Source: Anaerolinea sp. (GTDB lineage: Bacteria > Chloroflexota > Anaerolineae > Anaerolineales > Anaerolineaceae). Taken from it: DNA of 64,000 nucleotides. The stretch spans positions 62,001 through 126,000 of the forward strand of contig JARKPU010000074.1 of assembly GCA_029975055.1 (NCBI GenBank), written 5' to 3'. Shown here in pieces: positions 57,757 to 64,000 of the stretch (positions are counted from its first letter, which is position 1; the number at the start of each line of letters is the position of its first letter). The notes beneath the pieces were generated by a model. That model saw only the letters and a program-made list of their open reading frames with translations. It was not told the DNA's origin and made no database searches. The position numbers were made by a program, and so were the translations under genes.

Positions 57757-59199
57757 GTGCAGCGAAACCTTCTCACCCGCTGGCTCTTTGCACTGGGGCT
57801 GCTGCTAGGCCTGCTCAACCCGGCCGCCGCCGCGCAGGCCGGCCCGCCCCAGGCGCGCGCCGAACAATCTTCCTCGGTCACCGCCTACGACCTGATCATC
57901 GCCATGAACACCCTGCGCGTCTCTTATGGGCTGCCTGCGCTGATCGAAGACCCCATCATCGATGCCGTCGCCCAATCCACCGCCGAGATCATGGCCGCCA
58001 ACCAGATGTCGTGGCATATCGGCGATGTCTCCGGGCGGCTGGCTGCGGCCGGTTACGGCGGCGGGGCCAAGGTGTGGGCCACCGAGAACTTTGCCATGGG
58101 CACCAGCTACTCCATCGATGAGATCATGGTCGTCTGGTCGGATGCCTCGCACATGATCCCGGCGGTCAACCCGGCCTACTGCAACGTCGGCGCGGGCGTC
58201 GCGCAATCATCCAACGGCATGACGTATTACGTCCTCCAGGCGGCCTATACCGCCAGCAAGTCCTGCGGAGAGTACCGCCCGCCCGCCGACTTCACCCCCC
58301 AGGCAGGCGGCAGCACCAACACCGGCGCGGGCGTGCCGGGGATCATCGTGCCGGTGAAGATCGCCACCCCCGATTCAGAAGGCAAGATCTATCACGTCGT
58401 CGAGGCGGGGCAGTCCTTCTGGGCCATCGCCGTGGCGTATAAGATCACCATCAAAGATATCGAGACCTGGAATAACATCTCGCGCGAGACGAAGCTGCAG
58501 ATCGGCCAGCGCCTCTTCATCCCCGGCGAAAACACCGCCGGCTACGCCACCCCCACCCCGGTGGGGATGATCCAGGTGGCCACGCCGGATGCCGGGGGCA
58601 GGGTCATCCACACCGTGGCCGCCTACCAAACGCTCATCACCATCGCGCAGGCCTATAACACCTCGGTCGAAACCATCCTGGCCTACAACGGCCTGCAGGC
58701 CGATTGGCCGCTGCAGATCGGCCAAAAGCTGCTCATCGACCCCGGGCACGTCACCCCCAGCCCCACGCCGCGCCCGCTGACCGCCGTGGAAAGGCTCACC
58801 CCCGCCGCCGACGGCAAGTATTACCACGTCGTCCAGAGCGGCGAGACGGTCTCCTGGATCGCCGGCCTCTACGAAGTGAATATGTACGACCTGATGGCCT
58901 GGAACGGCCTGGATGCGGGCTCGATCCTTCACCCCGGCGACCAGCTCATCCTGCAGGTGACGCCCCCCGCCACCGCCACCTTCACGCCGGGGCCGCCCAC
59001 CCTCACGCCCAGCGCGACCCGCGTGCCTCCCACGCTCACCGCCAGCCCCAGCCCCACCCTTCAGCAGGCCAGCCCGACCCCCGAACCCAATGCTCAATCG
59101 GGCGCCAACCGGACGATGACCATCCTCTTCGTTTCGGCCGGGGTGGCCGCCGGGGGGCTGTTCCTGCTTGCCTTCTTCACGCGCAAGCCCAAAGCCTGA
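57757..59199 (+). CDS. Secreted CAP-domain protein with three LysM repeats and C-terminal membrane anchor
   Basis: Cell-surface protein of 480 residues. A signal peptide occupies about 1-26 (LLTRWLFALGLLLGLLNPAAAAQA). Residues 43-165 are a CAP/SCP-like domain (YDLIIAMNTLRVSYGLPALIEDPIIDAVAQSTAE, and a Cys pair). Three LysM modules follow at roughly 210-255, 285-330 and 350-400, each with the YHVV...W..I pattern and an IGQRLFIP-type end, which bind peptidoglycan or related glycans. A Thr/Pro/Ser linker (FTPGPPTLTPS type) leads to a hydrophobic helix and a positive KPKA end. The GTG start at 57757 has no ribosome site but a TATAAT 6 nt upstream. It is preceded by a 232-nt spacer with a palindromic repeat. 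Confidence 0.88.
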   Translation: MQRNLLTRWLFALGLLLGLLNPAAAAQAGPPQARAEQSSSVTAYDLIIAMNTLRVSYGLPALIEDPIIDAVAQSTAEIMAANQMSWHIGDVSGRLAAAGYGGGAKVWATENFAMGTSYSIDEIMVVWSDASHMIPAVNPAYCNVGAGVAQSSNGMTYYVLQAAYTASKSCGEYRPPADFTPQAGGSTNTGAGVPGIIVPVKIATPDSEGKIYHVVEAGQSFWAIAVAYKITIKDIETWNNISRETKLQIGQRLFIPGENTAGYATPTPVGMIQVATPDAGGRVIHTVAAYQTLITIAQAYNTSVETILAYNGLQADWPLQIGQKLLIDPGHVTPSPTPRPLTAVERLTPAADGKYYHVVQSGETVSWIAGLYEVNMYDLMAWNGLDAGSILHPGDQLILQVTPPATATFTPGPPTLTPSATRVPPTLTASPSPTLQQASPTPEPNAQSGANRTMTILFVSAGVAAGGLFLLAFFTRKPKA

Positions 59200-59206
59200 G
59201 CTGCGT

Positions 59207-60142
59207 TCACCCGCTCGCCAGCGCCGCTTCCAGGCAGGAGCGCATCGCCCTCTCGATGACGGCGAGCGCTTTATATTCCTTCACGTCCTGCGGAGCGGTT
59301 TGGAGGACGTTCAGGATGCTCCGCGCGCGGGCCGGGTCGGCAGCCTCGTCCTCCAGGCGGCTCAGGTAAGTGTGGATGCCGAACAGGATCATCCCCGAGC
59401 GCGGCAGGCGCGTGAGCGTCTGGCGCTCGACGCGCAAGAAGACCTCTCTCCCCGCGCTTTGCCCCGTGAGCTGCGGGCCGCGCTCGCGCAGGTGCGCATC
59501 GTAGCGCGCCTGGTGGCGGGTTGAAAGGTCCAGTTCATCCGAAAGCTTGAAATTCCAGTTCAAGCGCCAGACGGTCTTGCCCGGCTTGAGGTTCTCCAGC
59601 AGGCGGTAACCGGCTTCGACGGCCGGGTAGGTGGTTTGCGGTGTGGGCGCGTGCAGCTCAAAGAACGATTTACCCGCGTGGCTGCCGAGAGACCAGCTAT
59701 TGGCAAAGCACAGCTGCCCGCCCGCCACGCGGTGACGTTCATCCCCGCCGACCAGCACCAGGTCTTCCTGCACCTGGCGTCCGGCCCAATCCAGCGGCTC
59801 GAGAGGCAGGCTCGAACCCTCGCCAAAGCGGAATTCCGCCGCTTCGCCCAACAGCCGGTTGCGCCAGCGCCAGGCATCCCCTTGCTTTTCGAGCGTAAAG
59901 CCGGCCGGGTAGCTTTCGGCAAGGGATTCGAGCACCAGCGCCAGCACATCCCACTGCGCCGTCAGCGTTTCGGCGCCGCCGCGGAAGTATTCGGCGGGCA
60001 TCTCGCTCAACAGGCGGCGTTTGAGGGCCACCTCGCCAGGGTAACGGTCAGGCTCCACGGCGCAGAGCGGCTCACCCGCCGCGAGCACGCGGGCGCCCAT
60101 GCGCGCATCGAACGCATCGCCAAAAGGGAAGTATTCCAGCAT
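59207..60142 (-). CDS. DUF3445 / heme-dependent oxidative N-demethylase-like protein
   Basis: Protein of 311 residues that matches the DUF3445 (HODM) family pattern, whose studied member is a heme enzyme that removes methyl groups from amines with oxygen. Typical segments are FPFGDAFDARMGARVLA, YPGEVALKRRLL, QEDLVLVGGDERHRVAGGQLCFANSWSL, GSHAGKSFFELHAPTP, WRLNWNFKLSDEL and VFLRVERQTLTRLPRSGMILFGIHTYL. No reductase gene of the usual HODM partner set is next to it. ATG at 60142, 18 nt after the DUF362 stop, so it is probably co-transcribed with it. Function in this host is unproven. Confidence 0.78.
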   Translation of the reverse strand: MLEYFPFGDAFDARMGARVLAAGEPLCAVEPDRYPGEVALKRRLLSEMPAEYFRGGAETLTAQWDVLALVLESLAESYPAGFTLEKQGDAWRWRNRLLGEAAEFRFGEGSSLPLEPLDWAGRQVQEDLVLVGGDERHRVAGGQLCFANSWSLGSHAGKSFFELHAPTPQTTYPAVEAGYRLLENLKPGKTVWRLNWNFKLSDELDLSTRHQARYDAHLRERGPQLTGQSAGREVFLRVERQTLTRLPRSGMILFGIHTYLSRLEDEAADPARARSILNVLQTAPQDVKEYKALAVIERAMRSCLEAALASG

Positions 60143-60160
60143 GCAGGTGAATACCGTTAA

Positions 60161-61069
60161 CTAGAAGACCTTGAGCTTGCTCTCCTCAGCCGCAGCCGTC
60201 AGGCCTGGGCTCCACTCGCCAAACACCTGCCCGGCAAGGCGCAGGTGACCGATGCCGAGCGGGTCGCGCCCCGAAAGCGCCGTGGCAAACGCATCCAATG
60301 CGATGATATCGCGGCTGGCAAATGCCGCCCCGCAGCCCGGTTTGACTTCGGTGCGCTCTTCCTCGGCCCCCAGGTAACCCGCCGAGCACACCGCTTCGAT
60401 GACCCCGCTCACGGCAAACAGGCTGTGGTAGATCTTGTTGATGTCCACGATGCTCCGGTCGAGCTTCGCGTGCTCTTTGCCGTGGAACTTCCCCCGGCTT
60501 GGCCCGGGGATCAGGCCAAACAGGTTCTTCACCGCCATCGAAACACCCAGGGGATAGAAGACGATCTTATACTTCGCCAGGCTCAGCAGCGAGCCGCCGC
60601 GCAGCGCATACAGGCGCGCCGGCACCTTCTCATACAGCTCAGGAGATTCGAGCGGGTCATACTTCTCCTCCACCGCTTTGCGCACGGCCTCAGGCCCGGC
60701 GGTGCGTCCCGCCCAGACCTCCTCGGTCAGGTTGAGGTATTCCACGCGGTGGCGTTCGAGCACCTGGCGGAGGCCGGTGTAATCGAGGAACCAGCGGTCG
60801 CCTTTGCGCAGATTGGCCCTGGTGAATGGAATCTGCCTGCCCGCCAGCGCTTCTTCACTGCGCGCCCAGCCGTGGCTCTCGATGACGATCTTCTCGCCCG
60901 GGATGGCCGCGAGCGTCCAATCGAGCACTTTGGCCTCGGTGTAACACTCCACCGTGCCCCAGTTGGGCTTGATCAACACCGGGGGGGTCAGGTTCAACGC
61001 CCTTATAAGCGCGGCGAACTTCTCTCGGTCAACGTCCGGCTCGACCAGTACACTTCCGTATTGAATCAT
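60161..61069 (-). CDS. DUF362 domain-containing protein, short paralog
   Basis: 302 residues, same family as the gene at 26387. Common features are VLIKPNWGTVE near the start, PLGVSMAVKNLFGLIPGPSRGKFHGKEH in the middle and ASRDIIALDAFATALSGRDPLGIGHLRLA near the end. Like its paralog it has no ferredoxin Cys motif, although a cysteine pair (EAVCSAGYLG and KPGCGAAF) is present. ATG at 61069 with AAGGAGC; the open frame continues upstream through a repeat without support. It is followed by the HODM-like gene with an 18-nt gap, and a palindromic repeat (61096-61137) lies just before it. Confidence 0.75.
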   Translation of the reverse strand: MIQYGSVLVEPDVDREKFAALIRALNLTPPVLIKPNWGTVECYTEAKVLDWTLAAIPGEKIVIESHGWARSEEALAGRQIPFTRANLRKGDRWFLDYTGLRQVLERHRVEYLNLTEEVWAGRTAGPEAVRKAVEEKYDPLESPELYEKVPARLYALRGGSLLSLAKYKIVFYPLGVSMAVKNLFGLIPGPSRGKFHGKEHAKLDRSIVDINKIYHSLFAVSGVIEAVCSAGYLGAEEERTEVKPGCGAAFASRDIIALDAFATALSGRDPLGIGHLRLAGQVFGEWSPGLTAAAEESKLKVF

Positions 61070-61095
61070 GTTGCTCCTTAATGATTGTGCTTCTA

Positions 61096-61137
61096 TTTTC
61101 TCTAAATTGTGGGGCAAGCCCCGCAATTTAGAGAAAA
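61096..61137. repeat. GTGGGGC-type palindromic repeat
   Basis: Stem TTTTCTCTAAATTG(T)GGGG against CCCC(G)CAATTTAGAGAAAA with CAAG loop; a T-G pairing replaces T-A in the core. Outer flanks GTGCTTCTA and GGATACACAC. It lies between the DUF2804 gene stop and the DUF362 gene start. Confidence 0.85.
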
Positions 61138-61158
61138 GGATACACACGATCTCAAGAA

Positions 61159-62193
61159 TTACCAGCGCGCGTGGTGTTCTTCGGTGAACCCCACCAGGTC
61201 GCGGATGGCGATCCGCTCGCCCTCGTCGGAGACGGCAAAGCCGCTGTAGCGGCCGAACGTCTGGTGCACTTCCGAGAAGATCACCCCCAGGTTGGTGCGC
61301 GCCACGCGCACCTTGAAAGGCGTCAGCGTCACGTCCAGGCGGCCTTCGCGGTCGGTGAAGCGCCAGGGCTTCATGTAATCCGATGGGTCGTACTCGAACT
61401 TTACCGCGCCCAGCTTGTGAATGCGTCCGTCAAGAATGAGAGCGTCTTCGGTCGCTGCGGAGGTATCACCAAAGCCGCAGCCCAGGTTGAGGCCCAGCGT
61501 GCGCCCATCGGGCAGGTAGCCCGATGCGCTTGCCCAGTTCCAGAAGCTCCGGTAATCCCAGACGCCGCGGCCCCAGTCCAGCGAGCCCAGGCACTCGGTA
61601 GGTTTGAGCGCCAGAGAGAGACTGCCGTAGCGCAGGCTGCCCTCGGCGGGCAGGCAATTCACCTTGCGGTTGAAGTAAAACCGCCGCCTGCCGATGGGGA
61701 TGACGATGTTCATCGATTCGTGCTCGGGCTTGAGCAGCAGGTCGATCTCCGCCTGAATGCCCCGCCCCGCGTGGAACCCCGGCCAGTGGACGGAAACATG
61801 CCTGCCGGTTGGGGTGATTTTAAAATCCAAACAGGCACGCGCGTTCTCGAAGTGCGCGTCACCCTCGGTGCTGTTGCGCGGCAGGCTCACCCCTCTGGCC
61901 AGCGGAATCACCAGGCCCTCTTCCCAAAGATCGCCGGTTTCGTAATCCAGCGTGTACACAAAGACATTGCCCGCATAGCCCAGGTCGGCAATGGTCGCCG
62001 AAAAGAACCTGCCCGGGGTGAAGAGGGCGTAGTAATCCCAGCGCTTCAGGCGGAAGCGCTGGAAGGGGGTCAGGCGGTAGAAACGAGCGTTCTCGAGGTT
62101 GCAATCGAGCAGCGGCTGCGGCGACCAGCCCACCTGGTTCAGGCAGCCGCGAGAATCGAGCAGGGTTCCGGGTTGAGTCAACAGGTTTTGCAT
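61159..62193 (-). CDS. DUF2804 domain-containing protein
   Basis: Protein of 344 residues matching DUF2804 from beginning to end. Typical segments are GTLLDSRGCLNQVGWSPQPLLDCNLENARFY near the start, FYFNRKVNCLPAEG in the middle, LGSLDWGRGVWDYRSFWNWASASGYLPDGRTLGLNLGCGFGD and the end YDPSDYMKPWRFTD then VHQTFGRYSGF. The family is widely distributed and has no known activity; the fold is probably beta-rich. ATG at 62193 with CGAGGGG. It precedes the DUF362 gene on the same strand with 89 nt between, interrupted by the repeat. Confidence 0.8.
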   Translation of the reverse strand: MQNLLTQPGTLLDSRGCLNQVGWSPQPLLDCNLENARFYRLTPFQRFRLKRWDYYALFTPGRFFSATIADLGYAGNVFVYTLDYETGDLWEEGLVIPLARGVSLPRNSTEGDAHFENARACLDFKITPTGRHVSVHWPGFHAGRGIQAEIDLLLKPEHESMNIVIPIGRRRFYFNRKVNCLPAEGSLRYGSLSLALKPTECLGSLDWGRGVWDYRSFWNWASASGYLPDGRTLGLNLGCGFGDTSAATEDALILDGRIHKLGAVKFEYDPSDYMKPWRFTDREGRLDVTLTPFKVRVARTNLGVIFSEVHQTFGRYSGFAVSDEGERIAIRDLVGFTEEHHARW

Positions 62194-62346
62194 AGACCCC
62201 TCGATGGACAGAATTGCGGTTTAATGGCGGATGATATCTATTGTACGGCAAATCGCCCGCAGCCGGGCCGAAGCTGCCCTTTTGCCATCTGCAACCGAAG
62301 CCAAGCGATTGCGTTCACCCGATTCCGAAAACCTGTTCACGAAAGC

Positions 62347-62375
62347 TTGACACAATCAGACAAATGTTCTATATT
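62347..62375 (+). promoter_or_regulatory. Consensus sigma70-type promoter
   Basis: TTGACA (62347-62352), 17-nt spacer, TATATT (62370-62375), 31 nt before the GyrI-like gene start. It is the closest match to the consensus in the window. Confidence 0.8.
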
Positions 62376-62406
62376 GTAATCAGTCATGCAACCAAGGAGA
62401 AAGCAT

Positions 62407-62889
62407 ATGGAACCGCGTCTGGTCGATCTTGGCGAAATCCACCTCGTCGGGCTGCCCTACTACGGCGACCCATCGGGCGGGACGTTTGGGCAGGCCTGGG
62501 AGCGCTTCATGCAGAGCCAGCCGGAGGTCACCGCGAGGGTCAACCCAACCGTGGCGTATGGGGTCGAAGTGTATGGCCCCGAATTCATGCAAGAGCACAA
62601 ATGGACGTATTTCCCCTCGGTGGAGGTGAGCAGCCTGGCAGACCTGCCGGTGCCGAGCGGATTGTTTGCCAAAACCCTCCCCGCCGCGAAGTACGCCGTC
62701 TTTCACGTCAAGGGCGGCCTCGCAAAAATCGGCGAGGTGTTCCGCTACGCCTACGATGAATGGCTGCCTGCCTCGCAGTACGAAGCAGCCTACCCGTATG
62801 ATTTCGAATCCTACGGCGAAGACTTCAAGGGCGACGTGGACGAATCGGAGATGGATGTGTACATCCCGGTCAAGCCGAAAGCAGGTTGA
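62407..62889 (+). CDS. GyrI-like / AraC-effector-binding domain protein
   Basis: Single-domain small-molecule binding protein of 160 residues. The repeated beta-alpha-beta layout (LVDLGEIHLVGLPYYGDPSGGTFGQAWERFMQ; VAYGVEVYGPEFMQEHKWTYFPSVEVSSL; TLPAAKYAVFHVKGGLAKIGEVFRYAYDEWLPA; ESEMDVYIPVKPK) is the SOUL/GyrI pattern. Such proteins bind drugs or gyrase, or act as stand-alone ligand sensors. There is no DNA-binding part. ATG at 62407 is chosen because AAGGAG lies 8 nt before it; an ATG at 62386 has none. It is a single-gene unit between a consensus promoter and a perfect terminator, so it could be well expressed. Confidence 0.8.
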   Translation: MEPRLVDLGEIHLVGLPYYGDPSGGTFGQAWERFMQSQPEVTARVNPTVAYGVEVYGPEFMQEHKWTYFPSVEVSSLADLPVPSGLFAKTLPAAKYAVFHVKGGLAKIGEVFRYAYDEWLPASQYEAAYPYDFESYGEDFKGDVDESEMDVYIPVKPKAG

Positions 62890-62900
62890 TCGCGCATGAA

Positions 62901-62934
62901 AAGCCTGCGCCCGCCCTTCAGCGGGCGCAGGCTT
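62901..62934. terminator. Perfect 14-bp terminator stem between convergent genes
   Basis: AAGCCTGCGCCCGC and GCGGGCGCAGGCTT around CCTTCA. Serves the GyrI-like gene and possibly the convergent aldo/keto reductase gene. Confidence 0.75.
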
Positions 62935-63021
62935 GATGGACAGCACAAAGCCCCTCAAAGCAGCCTGCCGGGCCGGCAGGATTTCCGTCACCTTTAGAGA
63001 AGGAAGATCGAGGCTCCCGCG

Positions 63022-63963
63022 TTATTTCGCCTGCAAAATCTGGTTCACTTCCTGAAGGTCGCTCTCGCTCAGCACCCAATCGGCGGCCTTGACGTTTTCC
63101 TGCACCTGCTCCAGCCGGGTGGCCCCGCAAATCACCGAAGGCACTTCCGGGCGGGCGATGAGCCACGCCAGGGCCAGCTCGCCGGTGGTGTGGCCGCGCT
63201 CCTCGGCCCACTTCGCAAGGCTGCCCAGGATGGCATAGTTGGCAGGGGTCATATAGCGCTGCACGTATTCGCTCGTCTCACCGCGCGAACCGGCGGGGGC
63301 GGGCTGGCCTTGCTTATATTTGCCCGTCAGGAATCCCCCGGCCAGCGGGAAGTAGGGGATTAGCCCCACCCCCTGGCTGCGGCAGAAGGGCAGCATTTCA
63401 TTCTCGACCCCCCGCTCGAGCATATGATAATGGTTCTGGCAGACCACAAACGGCGACCAGCCGTGCACTTCGGCCAGCAGGTTGCAGCGCGCCACTGCCC
63501 AGGCCTGGAAATTGGACGCGCCGATATAGAGCACCTTCCCGGCGCGCACCAGGTCATCCAAACCGCGCAGCATTTCATCGAGGGGCGTGGTGGCGTCGAA
63601 GTTGTGCACGTAATACAGGTCGATATGATCGGTTTGCAGCCTGCGCAGGCTGGCCTCCACGGCTTCTACCAGGTGATAGCGCGACGCGCCCCAGTCATTG
63701 GGGCCGTCGCCGGTGCGGTTGAAGTATTTGGTGGCGATGACAAACTTGCTGCGCCGGCCTTTCAGCGCCGCGCCGATCGTCTCCTCCGAGCGCCCGCCGG
63801 TGTAAACATCGGCCGTGTCGAGGAAGTTGATCCCCCAATCCACCGCCGCCGCGAGCACGCGGTCCACCTCGTTTTGCGGCATGCGCTCGTAACCGAAGCG
63901 GTTCGTCCCCAGCCCGATGGCCGAAACGCGCGCGCCCGAACGACCCATCTGGCGATATAACAT
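63022..63963 (-). CDS. Aldo/keto reductase
   Basis: Second aldo/keto reductase of the window, 313 residues, of the AKR11/YghZ-like branch. Catalytic Asp49 and Tyr54 (LDTADVY), Lys79 (ATKYF) and His120 (YYVHNFD) are visible. Next come GKVLYIGASNFQAW and LIPYFPLAGGFLTGKYKQG, and the end has the usual SVICGATRLEQVQENVKA cofactor loop. ATG at 63963 with GGAGG. No functional partner is visible before the window ends at 64000. Substrate unknown; it may act on aldehydes or on sugars such as L-glyceraldehyde 3-phosphate. Confidence 0.9.
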   Translation of the reverse strand: MLYRQMGRSGARVSAIGLGTNRFGYERMPQNEVDRVLAAAVDWGINFLDTADVYTGGRSEETIGAALKGRRSKFVIATKYFNRTGDGPNDWGASRYHLVEAVEASLRRLQTDHIDLYYVHNFDATTPLDEMLRGLDDLVRAGKVLYIGASNFQAWAVARCNLLAEVHGWSPFVVCQNHYHMLERGVENEMLPFCRSQGVGLIPYFPLAGGFLTGKYKQGQPAPAGSRGETSEYVQRYMTPANYAILGSLAKWAEERGHTTGELALAWLIARPEVPSVICGATRLEQVQENVKAADWVLSESDLQEVNQILQAK

Positions 63964-64000
63964 CCATAACCTCCGTACTCAATAGATTTGTTTCCCGGTT

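Noticed and set aside
56053..61137. The palindromic repeats considered as a CRISPR array
   Set aside because: Copies are spaced by whole genes, are palindromic throughout and differ in their outer arms; there are no regular spacers and no cas genes.

Overview
The window is a GC-rich, gene-dense bacterial chromosome segment of 64 kb. It has no rRNA, tRNA, CRISPR array or insertion sequence that I could find. Gene content (GH127, LysM/CAP surface protein with Thr-Pro linkers, COG4821-type SIS proteins, Pfa-like lipid synthase, DUF362 and DUF2804 proteins) and the apparent use of leaderless promoters suggest Chloroflexota, probably class Anaerolineae. That assignment is an inference from style and gene content, not from a marker gene.

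Layout. (1) 1-2711, minus: NitT/TauT-type ABC importer (fused double permease plus ATPase) behind a structured 5' leader. (2) 3066-14052, minus: four-gene Pfa/Hgl-like secondary-lipid synthase: KS-AT-ACPx3-KR(structural half), KR(catalytic half)-DH, decayed KS-AT, double hot-dog DH. No enoyl reductase, KS-CLF pair or phosphopantetheinyl transferase is present here. (3) 14449-32709: mixed metabolic genes: LLM flavin oxidoreductase, galactonate-dehydratase-like enzyme, ABC exporter, two MFS transporters, HerA-like ATPase, PEP carboxylase, EEP-family protein, DUF362 protein, hydrolase, GT39-like membrane protein, lipoprotein. (4) 33159-44716, minus: an amino-sugar or glycan uptake and catabolism operon: ROK repressor, ROK kinase, PIG-L deacetylase, CUT1 ABC importer, DUF5107-TPR protein, BadF-type kinase, two SIS proteins. 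Its promoter and a perfect palindromic operator are visible. (5) 45011-47930, plus: aldo/keto reductase and GH127 arabinofuranosidase-like enzyme. (6) 48047-57524, plus: a nine-gene operon behind a strong sigma70-type promoter. It contains a GT4 glycosyltransferase, a small protein, three related beta-rich proteins of unknown function, a glycosyltransferase-methyltransferase fusion, a coiled coil fused to a GH5-like barrel that lacks its acid/base glutamate, and two coiled-coil proteins sharing a module. This is the best candidate for an undescribed system. (7) 57757-63963: CAP-LysM surface protein, HODM-like protein, second DUF362 protein, DUF2804 protein, GyrI-like protein, aldo/keto reductase.

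Between genes lie at least two families of dispersed palindromic repeats. One has a conserved GTGGGGC/GCCCCAC core with outer arms that change in a compensating way (clear copies at 26279, 27708, 56053, 57538, 61096, more distant ones at 14151 and 19955). The other is a GC-rich REP-like element (14352, 27759, 44936). Many genes overlap by ATGA, GTGA or TGATG, so translational coupling is common. Many of the longest open frames on the opposite strand are shadows caused by high GC.
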